This document shows, piece by piece, positions 33,570-41,978 of a stretch of DNA of 64,000 nt; within the stretch, counting starts at the first letter, position 1; each line of letters opens with the position of its first letter. The position numbers and the translations under genes are program-made. The notes beneath the pieces were generated by a model. That model saw only the letters and a program-made list of their open reading frames with translations. It ran no database searches and had not been told where the DNA came from. Origin of the DNA: JANMES01 sp038229715 (lineage in GTDB: Bacteria > Planctomycetota > Phycisphaerae > Tepidisphaerales > Tepidisphaeraceae); the NCBI GenBank assembly GCA_038229715.1, contig JBBROD010000009.1, forward strand, positions 11,583 to 75,582, in the 5' to 3' direction.

Positions 33570-33753
33570 CTTCATCGAATCCCGCATAGCGAAGCTGCTG
33601 AAAGACTCGTACATCGCGGCGTCTGCTGCCGAGATAGCGCGGGAAGATGGCAACGAGAAGGAAGCCAAACGCCTGCGGCAGAAATCCGGCAATCTCTACA
33701 ACCTTGCCGTGAAGCTCGATCCGAACCAGGACGCGAAGGCGTGGCAGGACTAA
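33553..33753 (+). CDS. Small TPR-like protein, paralogue of the 33185 gene
   Basis: 66 residues. I-A-K-L-L-K-D-S-Y-I-A-A-S-A-A-E-I-A and Y-N-L-A-V-K-L-D-P-N-Q-D-A-K-A-W align with the 33185 product in order and spacing. Function unknown. Confidence 0.5.
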   Translation: MILPVDFIESRIAKLLKDSYIAASAAEIAREDGNEKEAKRLRQKSGNLYNLAVKLDPNQDAKAWQD

Positions 33754-33833
33754 TGCTCATCGTCGCCGCTATCGTCATCCTTGCCATCGTCATCATCGTG
33801 GGGCTGCTGGCGGAAGCGTTTAACGACAACTGA
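33753..33833 (+). CDS. Tiny membrane peptide
   Basis: 26 residues, starting at the ATG overlapping the previous stop (TAATG). Residues 2-20 are a single hydrophobic membrane helix with a short acidic tail. Small holin accessory or pinholin-like proteins look like this; the role is inferred from position only. Confidence 0.45.
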   Translation: MLIVAAIVILAIVIIVGLLAEAFNDN

Positions 33834-33847
33834 AAAGGACTCTCATC

Positions 33848-33940
33848 ATGCCTAGATACGTCTGGATTCTCGCGGCGATTGCTCTCGTGCTGGTCATTTT
33901 GTGGATGGTGGGCCATCCCGTTCACGTTTCGACGAACTGA
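33848..33940 (+). CDS. Tiny membrane peptide
   Basis: 30 residues with one hydrophobic helix (about 5-22) ahead of a short polar tail. It follows AAAGGA. The second tiny membrane protein in a row, in the usual lysis position between early genes and terminase. Confidence 0.45.
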   Translation: MPRYVWILAAIALVLVILWMVGHPVHVSTN

Positions 33941-33942
33941 AC

Positions 33943-34140
33943 ATGCAATTCAGAACCTTGTCTAGCTCGTTGTCTGTAGTCCTAGCCGCAGCATTTCTGC
34001 TGCTGATGGTGCTAGGGGACGCGATGCTATGGACAACGCAGCGATCCGACCCGGTGACACCCGGCGAATGGATCGGCGGCTTCAAACAGCGGCCCCGGCG
34101 TAACCGGAAGCCTACAGGGGCCGATGAGGGATTCGGTTAG
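33943..34140 (+). CDS. Small single-pass membrane protein
   Basis: 65 residues. Membrane helix at about 9-25, then a basic tail (K-Q-R-P-R-R-N-R-K). Start at the ATG 2 bases after the previous stop. N-in or N-out topology cannot be settled. Possible holin or spanin component. Confidence 0.45.
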   Translation: MQFRTLSSSLSVVLAAAFLLLMVLGDAMLWTTQRSDPVTPGEWIGGFKQRPRRNRKPTGADEGFG

Positions 34141-34261
34141 ATTTAGGGGCTTGAGGCGGTGTCACGCCAACGGCTTAGCCCCACCGATCAGTTCATCAAT
34201 TTCAACGACACGAATATTTCGCTGCTGATTCTGAAAAGCATCGGCAGCGCTTGAACCAAAC

Positions 34262-34951
34262 ATGAAACCCATCCCGTACATCTTCGCGGTGCTGCTGATC
34301 GGCGGGTGCATCCAAGCCGCCAAGTCGGTTGACCCGTCGCCAACGCTGGTATCGGCGCGGGACATGCTGAGCAAGGCCGTGGAATATCTCACCGCCAAGC
34401 CCGCGAACGTGCCGGTGGCGGTGGACCTCATCCAGCAATCGCAAAAGAGCTACGAGCAGGGATTGAAAGACGTTGACGGCCTGAAGGCGAGCAACGCGGC
34501 CTTGCAGAAGAAGCTCGATCACGCCAACGACTTCGAGCAGCGTGGTCTGTTCTACCTCATCGGCGGTGCTGCCATCGTCGGCGGCGTTTTCCTCATGGTG
34601 TCTGGCATCTTCTCAACCTTCCCCAAGGCGGGACTCGCCATCATCGCGGCAGGTGGTGCATCGCTCGCCATCGCCATCATCGTACCGGCGATCATCGCCT
34701 CCTCGTGGATCGTGGCGCTATGCACGGCAGGGTGCATCTGCGGGCTGGCGATTTACTTCACCGTCTACATTATCCAGCGGCAGCACAAGGCCAACGTCGA
34801 AAACGTGCAGACAGTGAACGTCGCTAAGGCGATTGCGGCCAGTCCCGAAGCAATGACGGCAGCGGAAGTGAAAACCGAACTGGCGGGGATTCAAAGCGCC
34901 TCAACGGAAGCGATCAACGATTCCATCCGAACCAAGTTGGGGATTGCGTAA
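34262..34951 (+). CDS. Putative lipoprotein with three membrane segments
   Basis: 229 residues. The signal ends L-L-I-G-G-C (lipobox, Cys16). A helical periplasmic region (25-95) is followed by three hydrophobic segments (about 96-115, 122-142, 145-170) and a cytoplasmic-type helical tail. A lipid anchor plus membrane helices in the lysis position could serve spanning or fusion of the two membranes. No established family recognised. Confidence 0.5.
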   Translation: MKPIPYIFAVLLIGGCIQAAKSVDPSPTLVSARDMLSKAVEYLTAKPANVPVAVDLIQQSQKSYEQGLKDVDGLKASNAALQKKLDHANDFEQRGLFYLIGGAAIVGGVFLMVSGIFSTFPKAGLAIIAAGGASLAIAIIVPAIIASSWIVALCTAGCICGLAIYFTVYIIQRQHKANVENVQTVNVAKAIAASPEAMTAAEVKTELAGIQSASTEAINDSIRTKLGIA

Positions 34952-35310
34952 TGAAGTCAGTCTACGGAACGCTCGCATCTTCTGCCGCCGGATTAGTCAC
35001 TCTCAGCTTGCCGAACATTGAAATCGGCGTGCGGATCATGGGCGCGTCCGTGTTCATCGTGGGTGCTATTTTCGGTGCGATGATTTCATACGAGCGATGG
35101 AAGAAAGAACGTCGGGAACGCAAGCGGCAGGAACGCGAGGACCGGGCCGCAGAAAAGCTCGACGAAATCAAGATCGCACAGGAATTGGCAAAGGTCGCGG
35201 CGACAAACGCGATCGCCATTGAATCGCAAAAGCACACGAACCCGACTGTGAGCATGGACATCGACGGCATGGCACGGCAGGCGAACGACTTGAACGGGCC
35301 GACGAATTGA
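34951..35310 (+). CDS. Holin-like membrane protein
   Basis: 119 residues, overlapping the previous stop by one base. A weakly hydrophobic stretch plus one strong membrane helix (about 25-46), then a highly charged tail (E-R-W-K-K-E-R-R-E-R-K-R-Q-E-R-E). This is the layout of many phage holins. No endolysin gene follows. Confidence 0.5.
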   Translation: MKSVYGTLASSAAGLVTLSLPNIEIGVRIMGASVFIVGAIFGAMISYERWKKERRERKRQEREDRAAEKLDEIKIAQELAKVAATNAIAIESQKHTNPTVSMDIDGMARQANDLNGPTN

Positions 35311-35314
35311 GATT

Positions 35315-36337
35315 ATGACGACGTATGGCAATCTATTCGCGGGCGGCGCTCGGTACGACGTTGTAGACGCCGGATCGTCAACCGTCGCCAAGTTTTCGCT
35401 CAACGGGACGTACTACGGGACGCGCAAGAGCGCCAACCAAACAACCGGCGGCGTATCGTTCACCGTCAAGGGCGTCGCCTATTGCGTCAATCCTGCGGCG
35501 ACGACCGGGCCGGCGAAGATCAAGATCGGCAGCACCATCTACTTCATCGTGGTCGCGGCGGGAACGCCTGCACCAAGCCCAACGCCGACACCAACACCGG
35601 CGCCCGTAGTGATTCCGCCTACACCTATCGGCACGCTGATCCGTCCCGAAGCCAAGACGACGGGCGCGATCCTGGGGCCAGCACTCAAGCAAGTACAAGG
35701 GTTCCGTGCGGTAAGCGGCACTGTCTACCAGAATCTCAGGGTCGTGGGCACAGTTAACTGCGACGGCCTGCACGACGTGATGCTCATCAACTGCGACATC
35801 AACGGCCCGAGCTACGCCGTGTCGTGCGTTGGCGCGACGGGAATCACCATTAAGAACTGCACCCTGCACGACGTGGGTAGCGCCGGCGTCCACGGCGACG
35901 GCTTCAGCGCCATTGACTGCCATGTTTACCATTCATCGGGCGACGGATTCAAGCCCGGCCATGACGTGCTGATTCAGGGCTGCTACGTCGCCGAACTCGG
36001 CTGGAACGCTCCCACGGCTCACGCAGATGGCGTACAGATTCGCGGCGGAAAGAACGTCCGAATCGTCGGCAACTATTTCGATATGGGTAAAGGCGTGCCG
36101 AACACCGGCAGCAACGCGGCGATCTTCGTTCAAAAATTCTGCGTGAACATCGTTTTTGATCGCAACTGGAATCGCGGCGGGAACTACACGATCCACCTGT
36201 ACCCGGAAGGCGGCACGGGCTGCGCGGTCACGAACAACATCTTCTACACCGGCAGCGCTCAGTACGGGTTCAAGTCGATTGGTAGCGGCGTGGTGTGGTC
36301 GGGCAATGTGACAGAGACAGGGAAGCCGGTGGGGTAA
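35315..36337 (+). CDS. Right-handed beta-helix protein, possible tail spike
   Basis: 340 residues. An N-terminal attachment-like domain (1-80), a Pro/Thr linker (about 85-108) and a parallel beta-helix (115-335) with repeating strand-turn units (I-T-I-K-N-C-T, V-L-I-Q-G-C-Y-V, V-R-I-V-G-N-Y-F). This fold is used by pectate lyases and polysaccharide-degrading tail spikes. It could bind or cleave the host surface glycan. Confidence 0.65.
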   Translation: MTTYGNLFAGGARYDVVDAGSSTVAKFSLNGTYYGTRKSANQTTGGVSFTVKGVAYCVNPAATTGPAKIKIGSTIYFIVVAAGTPAPSPTPTPTPAPVVIPPTPIGTLIRPEAKTTGAILGPALKQVQGFRAVSGTVYQNLRVVGTVNCDGLHDVMLINCDINGPSYAVSCVGATGITIKNCTLHDVGSAGVHGDGFSAIDCHVYHSSGDGFKPGHDVLIQGCYVAELGWNAPTAHADGVQIRGGKNVRIVGNYFDMGKGVPNTGSNAAIFVQKFCVNIVFDRNWNRGGNYTIHLYPEGGTGCAVTNNIFYTGSAQYGFKSIGSGVVWSGNVTETGKPVG

Positions 36338-36350
36338 GGGAGCGACGAAA

Positions 36351-36524
36351 ATGACAAAAGAAGAAATCGACAAGAGACTCCGAAGAATTGCAGAAACGGC
36401 AAAAAAGCAACGGGACGGCGGATACACCACTGAATCCGACGCAATGATTGCGCTGATACTGATTCAGGAATTAGCGTTGGCGTTGCTAGGCGAAGAGATA
36501 CCAGTGCCTGTCATAGACATTTGA
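36351..36524 (+). CDS. Small hypothetical protein
   Basis: 57 residues from the ATG at 36351 (preceded by GGGAGCGACGAAA). Basic helical N-terminus (K-R-L-R-R-I-A-E-T-A-K-K), then a hydrophobic helix (I-A-L-I-L-I-Q-E-L-A-L-A-L-L). No family recognised. Confidence 0.45.
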   Translation: MTKEEIDKRLRRIAETAKKQRDGGYTTESDAMIALILIQELALALLGEEIPVPVIDI

Positions 36525-36531
36525 GGACAAC

Positions 36532-36813
36532 GTGACGATCGAGTCCCTCGAATCTCGCACGCTCTTATCCGCCTACTCGCTCACCGGCGATCATGCGAAG
36601 TCGGTCTACAAACTCGGATCGGGCGACACGTTCGACGGCAACGGGCAAAAGGCCGGGGCAGGCATCGGCATTTGGGCGGCAGGTGGGGAAGTCATCGACA
36701 GTGCGACGATCGCGGGCAATGTGGTAACGGGCATTTTGCCATATTACCAGTCGGGGAAAGTGACGAATTTAGTGATATCAGGCAACGCATTTAACGGAAA
36801 GATGGTGGCTTAA
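36532..36813 (+). CDS. Short beta-helix-like protein with LEPR-XLL-type motif
   Basis: 93 residues from a GTG. It begins I-E-S-L-E-S-R-T-L-L-S-A, matching the L-E-x-R-x-L-L-S element found at the N-terminus of many planctomycete exported proteins. The rest (G-V-I-D-type strands, V-T-N-L-V-I-S-G-N-A-F-N-G) looks like two or three beta-helix rungs. It lies among fibre genes. A role at the cell surface is inferred. Confidence 0.55.
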   Translation: MTIESLESRTLLSAYSLTGDHAKSVYKLGSGDTFDGNGQKAGAGIGIWAAGGEVIDSATIAGNVVTGILPYYQSGKVTNLVISGNAFNGKMVA

Positions 36814-36815
36814 TT

Positions 36816-37325
36816 ATGACCATCCTTGAATACATCCAGCAGAATCCCGACGCGACGGATGCCGAAGCCGCTGCGGCGCTCAGCGAAACGACCTACGCCA
36901 AAGTCCAACTGGCTACGCTGGCCGCGTGGCTGACGCTCTCCGGTCGCATGGCGCGGTTTCGTGACGCGACGACCGCCGAAACGATTCCCAAGCCGTATCG
37001 TGACGCGATCCAAGACCTCGTGGACGCGATCAACAATCCCAAGCTCGAAAATCTCGACCTGACCATTGACGAAATCCGCGCCCGCTGGCTTGGCGGCGGG
37101 CAAGTGTTGGCCGGATACGGCGTCATCAGCGCCGACGAAGCCGCCGAACTCGCCGCGATGGGCCGAACGATCACGGTTGTGACCGAGCAGGACGTACAAG
37201 ACGCTCGCCTGCAGATCGCACAAGACACCCTGCGGCAGCAATGGGCCAACGTCTACAACGCCGGGGTATCCGCCATCGACGCGGGAACGATGACGACGAT
37301 TACGCAACTGCGGACGGTGAAGTAA
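36816..37325 (+). CDS. Hypothetical structural-region protein
   Basis: 169 residues, mostly helical (E-A-A-A-A-L-S-E-T, D-A-I-Q-D-L-V-D-A-I-N-N-P). It lies 2 bases after the previous gene and abuts the next. No family recognised; the context suggests a fibre- or tail-associated role. Confidence 0.5.
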   Translation: MTILEYIQQNPDATDAEAAAALSETTYAKVQLATLAAWLTLSGRMARFRDATTAETIPKPYRDAIQDLVDAINNPKLENLDLTIDEIRARWLGGGQVLAGYGVISADEAAELAAMGRTITVVTEQDVQDARLQIAQDTLRQQWANVYNAGVSAIDAGTMTTITQLRTVK

Positions 37326-38654
37326 ATGGCGATTTCCGCGTCGGCATCTTGGGAGATACGCACGACTGGATCGGATCAAAACGGCGGTCTGTATGTTTCC
37401 ACAGGGACGGACTACAGCCAACAGGACAGCGCCCAACTCACCGTCACCGATGGCGTGACTAATGGCACGACGACGGTAACGAGCGCCACCGGCGGATTCA
37501 CAACGGCCATGATCGGCAACGGCATCAACGTGGCCGGCACGGTTCGCCAGATCACGGCACGCACCGACACGAACACGATCACGGTCGATGCGACTATCGG
37601 GGCCGCGAGCGGGCAGACGATGAAAGTCGGGGGGGCGTGTGTCTCTCCCGGTTTCGTAGCGGGGTTTATGACCGCCGGTAACGTCTGCTGGATCAAAGCT
37701 GGGACGTACAACATCAGTTCCGCCACGGCCAACATCTCAGGCGGGAAGATCAACTTCACGGTTCAAGACGGTGCTACGCAGTTTCGCGGTTACGGCTCGA
37801 CTCGCGGCGATTTGGTTGCAGGATCAACCCGGCCAGTGCTGAAAGCGACGACGGGACTCAGCAGCTACATCATGATTCTCGCTGGCCGCCGGTCATCGGT
37901 GTGGGACATCGAGTTTGACGGAAACTCGCAAACAAGCACCCGTGGTCTGCAACTCAACGAAAACTACACGTTTGCTATCCGTTGCTACGCTCATCACTGT
38001 GCGTTGAGGGGGATAACCCAATCGTACTCACTGTGCTATTCGTATCAGTGCGAAGTGTCGAATTGCACTGGTTCGGACTCAGCTTACGCCTGTGACGGCG
38101 GCGGTGTGGTGGCTTTTGCGTATTCGCACGATAACACAGCGTATGGCTTTTATGCCGGAGGCGGCACTCAGTTTTTGTTTTGCGTTTCGGCGAGAAACAC
38201 AATCGCTGGCTATTACTTTAACTCAGGCGTATTTGCCATAAATTGCGTCGGATACTCCAATCAAAACGGGGTTGCTTTTACCACCAACGCCTTCGTTGTG
38301 AACATGGTCAACTGCGTGATGACCGACCATTCACAGTACGGATTCGGCGCACCAATAACCGCAGCCAACACGCGACTTGTGAACTGCGCAGGCTACAACA
38401 ACACCAGCGGTAACGTTCACGCAAACCACACTAATTCGACGGGCTTTATCACGCTGACGGCAGGACCGTTCACCAATACCGGAACCAGCGACTTCACACT
38501 CAACAGCACGTCGGGCGGTGGCGCGGCATTGCGGGCGGCAGGGTATGGCGTAATCGCTGGACTTAGCGCAGCCGGATACCCGGACATCGGCGCTTACCAG
38601 TCTCGCGGTGGCGGCATTGTTCGAGTCGGATTTAGCGGGGGGTTTGACGAATGA
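37326..38654 (+). CDS. Large beta-helix fibre protein
   Basis: 442 residues. The N-terminal 110 residues are Thr/Gly-rich beta (W-E-I-R-T-T-G-S-D-Q-N-G-G), then a parallel beta-helix (about 115-400) with repeated N-C-x-x-Y/H rungs. R-G-L-Q-L-N-E-N-Y-T-F and H-D-N-T-A-Y-G-F-Y are typical rungs. Probably a tail spike or fibre for host recognition. It overlaps the next gene by 4 bases. Confidence 0.62.
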   Translation: MAISASASWEIRTTGSDQNGGLYVSTGTDYSQQDSAQLTVTDGVTNGTTTVTSATGGFTTAMIGNGINVAGTVRQITARTDTNTITVDATIGAASGQTMKVGGACVSPGFVAGFMTAGNVCWIKAGTYNISSATANISGGKINFTVQDGATQFRGYGSTRGDLVAGSTRPVLKATTGLSSYIMILAGRRSSVWDIEFDGNSQTSTRGLQLNENYTFAIRCYAHHCALRGITQSYSLCYSYQCEVSNCTGSDSAYACDGGGVVAFAYSHDNTAYGFYAGGGTQFLFCVSARNTIAGYYFNSGVFAINCVGYSNQNGVAFTTNAFVVNMVNCVMTDHSQYGFGAPITAANTRLVNCAGYNNTSGNVHANHTNSTGFITLTAGPFTNTGTSDFTLNSTSGGGAALRAAGYGVIAGLSAAGYPDIGAYQSRGGGIVRVGFSGGFDE

Positions 38655-39586
38655 AACTCAAACTCAAAACCGCGACAACCAGCAAGCGAATCCGAATCTA
38701 TATTCAGGACTCGACCAGCACGACCGGCGGCGGATTAACCGGCCTTGTCTACAACTCTGCCGGCCTCACCTGCTACTACTTCCGCGACGGTGACACCTCA
38801 GCCACAGCGGTATCGCTCGTAACAGCGACCCTCGGCACGTTCACCAGCGGCGGGTTCAAGGAAGTGAGTGCCGCGAACATGCCCGGCGTCTACGAGATTG
38901 GCATCCCGAACGCGGTTCTTTCCGTTGGCGGATCGGCACAGATGGTACTCAAAGGCGCAACGAACATGGTCCCGCGTCCCGTGGAGATCGAGCTTGACGC
39001 GGTGGACTATCAGGACGCAACGGCGTTCGGACTCTCCCGCATCGACGCGGCGATTAGCTCTCGGCACGCCGCAGGTGCAGCGGTTGGTAGTGTAACGGGC
39101 AACGTAGGCGGCAACGTAAACGGCGACATAAACGGCAACCTAAATGGCAGTGTGGCAGGTGACGTGCTTGGTTTCGTCATCCTTGCTGACGCCTCGATCA
39201 CCACGGCCAAGCTCGGCACGTTCATACTGGACAAAGCAACAAACATCACGGGCTTTAACGACATTGCAATAACCGACATCGTTGCGGGGGCAGGCGGGGC
39301 AGGGCTACAGACAGACGCCTTCGGCTATGTCCTTCTCAGCAACGGCACGGACCCCGGACAGGTATCGGTTAACTCCGGCATAGTGACCGTAACACTTAAC
39401 GACCCGAACGAAATTCGCACCGCCATCGGTATGTCATCGGCTGACCTTGACGCGCAACTGGACTTGCTGGCTTCGCAGGCGAGCGTGGACGCGGTGCAGG
39501 CAAGCGTGGATGGGTTAGCGTCAGGGCAAACGACACAAGAGAACATCGAAATCGGGATTACCGAATCTGAAACCACCATCCGATGA
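38651..39586 (+). CDS. Fibre/structural protein with Gly-Asn repeat
   Basis: 311 residues. An N-terminal beta-sandwich-like region (1-120) is followed by the tandem short repeat G-N-V-G-G-N-V-N-G-D-I-N-G-N-L-N-G (about 149-170), a collagen-like or beta-roll element, then a helical tail (A-S-V-D-A-V-Q-A-S-V-D). Probably a virion fibre. It overlaps neighbours on both sides. Confidence 0.55.
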   Translation: MKLKLKTATTSKRIRIYIQDSTSTTGGGLTGLVYNSAGLTCYYFRDGDTSATAVSLVTATLGTFTSGGFKEVSAANMPGVYEIGIPNAVLSVGGSAQMVLKGATNMVPRPVEIELDAVDYQDATAFGLSRIDAAISSRHAAGAAVGSVTGNVGGNVNGDINGNLNGSVAGDVLGFVILADASITTAKLGTFILDKATNITGFNDIAITDIVAGAGGAGLQTDAFGYVLLSNGTDPGQVSVNSGIVTVTLNDPNEIRTAIGMSSADLDAQLDLLASQASVDAVQASVDGLASGQTTQENIEIGITESETTIR

Positions 39587-40377
39587 GCACTAAAACACTC
39601 AGCATCACGCATAAGGTGGACGGCGTACTAACGGACGCCACCACACTGAAACTCTCGGACCCCACAGGCGCGTTCGGCGTTCGCCTGCAATCTGATCAAT
39701 CGGTAGTCGTGGCGGATGGGACCGACTTCGTTAACGACGGAATGGGCCTTTACAGCTACGAAATCACCGGCCTGACATCGGGCGCGGTGTACGAATATTG
39801 GGTGGAAACAGTCTACGGCGGGACGACCAAGCGGGTAGAGGGGACGTTTACAGCAGGGGGGGTGAGCGCATCTGGACTCTGGATGACGCAAGACTACCTC
39901 AACACCAAGTATGGCGCAGCCAATCAGCAAATCCTCGCCGACATGGAAAATCAGCAGAACACCAACGCCATCACGGCCACCATCCAGCAGGCGATCGACG
40001 ACAGCGAAGACGAAGTTATTACCAATTATCTGTCTGATCGGTATGACATGGATAATGCCACATTGACCGACGCCGACAAGGTCACCCTTCGAAGGCTCAC
40101 CGGTCCCATCACCGAGCAATGGCTGCATGAGAACCGCGGGGATCGTGAAAAGGAAAACCCGTTCGAAAAATCCGCCAACAAGGCACGTCAGGACTTGGCT
40201 GCATTGACCGCGCCGCTATTGCCCGGGCAGAACAACGTTGCATTCCTGAGCCTGGCCAATCGGTCCGGCTGGCTGACCATTGACGAGGAAGCGACGGCGA
40301 TCACCCGGAACTTAAGCGACAACACAATTACCCAGCAGACGTTAAGCGGGGCGAACCCGTTCAGTATTTACCCGTGA
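39583..40377 (+). CDS. Mu gp36-like connector with N-terminal beta domain
   Basis: 264 residues. The N-terminal 100 residues form an Ig-like beta domain (L-Y-S-Y-E-I-T-G-L). The C-terminal part M-T-Q-D-Y-L-N-T-K-Y-G and I-D-D-S-E-D-E-V-I-T-N-Y-L-S-D-R-Y-D matches the DUF1320/Mu gp36 head-tail connector family. In Mu-like phages this gene follows the capsid; here it precedes the terminase. Confidence 0.62.
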   Translation: MSTKTLSITHKVDGVLTDATTLKLSDPTGAFGVRLQSDQSVVVADGTDFVNDGMGLYSYEITGLTSGAVYEYWVETVYGGTTKRVEGTFTAGGVSASGLWMTQDYLNTKYGAANQQILADMENQQNTNAITATIQQAIDDSEDEVITNYLSDRYDMDNATLTDADKVTLRRLTGPITEQWLHENRGDREKENPFEKSANKARQDLAALTAPLLPGQNNVAFLSLANRSGWLTIDEEATAITRNLSDNTITQQTLSGANPFSIYP

Positions 40378-40381
40378 AGCC

Positions 40382-40747
40382 ATGCGGCACATAGCACATC
40401 ACACCGAAAAGCAGGGAGAGAACAGCGAAAAAGTAGGCAAAGGAAAGCCTCCTGTAAAAAACCGATTCAAGCCTGGTCAAAGTGGCAATCCGAAAGGCCG
40501 ACCGCCCGGCGAATCGTTGACGACAAAGATCAATCGCGTGCTGGATGAGCCTGACGCCGAACACGGCACGAAGGCTGACGCACTGATTTCGATGGCCATT
40601 CGCGCAGCGGAAAACGGAGACTTCAAATTCTTCAAAGAGATCATCGATCGGCGCGACGGCAAAGTGCCTGACCGGATCGCCAACGCTGACGGAACCAATG
40701 TGGTGCTGCTCCCGATCAAGTTGGACGGTGACAAAGAATCCACATGA
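40382..40747 (+). CDS. Terminase small-subunit-like protein (DUF5681)
   Basis: 121 residues. F-K-P-G-Q-S-G-N-P-K-G-R-P-P-G is the DUF5681 signature, found just ahead of large terminase genes. The remainder is helical and would recognise the packaging site. It overlaps the large subunit start by 4 bases. Confidence 0.75.
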   Translation: MRHIAHHTEKQGENSEKVGKGKPPVKNRFKPGQSGNPKGRPPGESLTTKINRVLDEPDAEHGTKADALISMAIRAAENGDFKFFKEIIDRRDGKVPDRIANADGTNVVLLPIKLDGDKEST

Positions 40748-41976
40748 ATGTCGCACCCCCGAAGATGCCTCCCCTGTACGCAAAGCAGCGTGCTGCGATC
40801 TTCTCGCCGGAACGCTACAGCGTCATCGAAGCGTCTACCAAGTGCGGTAAGACGGCCGGCTGCCTGATCTGGCTGCTGGTGATGGCGTGGAACAATGGCA
40901 AACCCGGCCGCAACTATTGGTGGGTTGCGCCGATCTTCCCGCAGGCCAAGATGGCTTACAACCGCATGAAACGTATGTTGACCGGATCAGATCCGCAACG
41001 CCGCGTATGGTCGAGTAACGAAACTGAACTCTGGATCGAAATCAGCGGCAAGGGCCGGATATGGTTCAAGTCAGCCGATAACCCCGACAGCCTGTATGGC
41101 GAAGATGTTTACGGTGCGGTCATCGACGAGGCGAGCCGGTGCAAGGAACATTCGTGGTATGCGGTGCGGTCAACGCTGACAAGCACCGGCGGTTCGCTAC
41201 GAATCATCGGCAACGTGCGGGGCCGAAAGAATTGGGCGTACAACCTCGCGCGTAAAGCGCAGGCCGGCGAGCCGAACATGGCGTACTTCCGGCTGACGGC
41301 ATATGACGCGGTGGATGGCGGGATCCTCAACATCGCAGAAGTGGAAGACGCCAAGCGGATGCTGCCCGATCACGTGTTCCGCGAACTGTACCTCGGCGAG
41401 CCGGCTGATGACGGCGGCAACCCGTTCGGCCTCAAGGCGTTAGAAGCCTGCAAGATAGCCGACCTCTCCACCGCTCCGGCCATCGCGTTCGGTGGCGACT
41501 TGGCAAAGAGCGTCGACTGGACCGTTACCTGCGGGCTTGATGAAGACGGCGCAGTATGTCACTTGGACCGCTGGCAAAGCGACTGGCAACAAACGCGCAG
41601 GCGTATCCTGCAGAACGTTAGCCAAACGCCAGCGTTACTAGACTCAACGGGTGTAGGTGATCCGATCGTGGAAGACCTCTGCCGGGTGATGCCCAAAGCC
41701 AGCGGCTACAAATTCTCATCGAACAGCAAACAGCAACTAATGGAAGGCTTGGCCGCCGCAGTGCAACAACAACACGTGCGGATCCCTGATGGATGGCTGA
41801 TGAATGAAATGACGGCGTTCGAATACACGTACACCCCATCAGGTGTTCGCTACAGCGCCCCGGAAGGGCTACACGACGACGGTGTATGTGCTCTCGCCCT
41901 AGCCGTCCGCTGCGTTCAGATGAGCCGGATGAATCAGATCCAGATCGACGACCTTCAACCTGCAGTGGTTTACTAA
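40744..41976 (+). CDS. terL: Terminase large subunit
   Basis: 410 residues. ATPase: Walker A S-T-K-C-G-K-T (31-37) and Walker B G-A-V-I-D-E-A (124-130). The RNase H-like nuclease domain (about 240-400) has acidic residues in G-G-D-L-A-K-S-V-D, L-L-D-S-T-G-V-G-D and L-H-D-D-G-V. It pumps and cuts phage DNA at the portal. It precedes the portal gene as usual. Confidence 0.92.
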   Translation: MNVAPPKMPPLYAKQRAAIFSPERYSVIEASTKCGKTAGCLIWLLVMAWNNGKPGRNYWWVAPIFPQAKMAYNRMKRMLTGSDPQRRVWSSNETELWIEISGKGRIWFKSADNPDSLYGEDVYGAVIDEASRCKEHSWYAVRSTLTSTGGSLRIIGNVRGRKNWAYNLARKAQAGEPNMAYFRLTAYDAVDGGILNIAEVEDAKRMLPDHVFRELYLGEPADDGGNPFGLKALEACKIADLSTAPAIAFGGDLAKSVDWTVTCGLDEDGAVCHLDRWQSDWQQTRRRILQNVSQTPALLDSTGVGDPIVEDLCRVMPKASGYKFSSNSKQQLMEGLAAAVQQQHVRIPDGWLMNEMTAFEYTYTPSGVRYSAPEGLHDDGVCALALAVRCVQMSRMNQIQIDDLQPAVVY

Positions 41977-41978
41977 CA

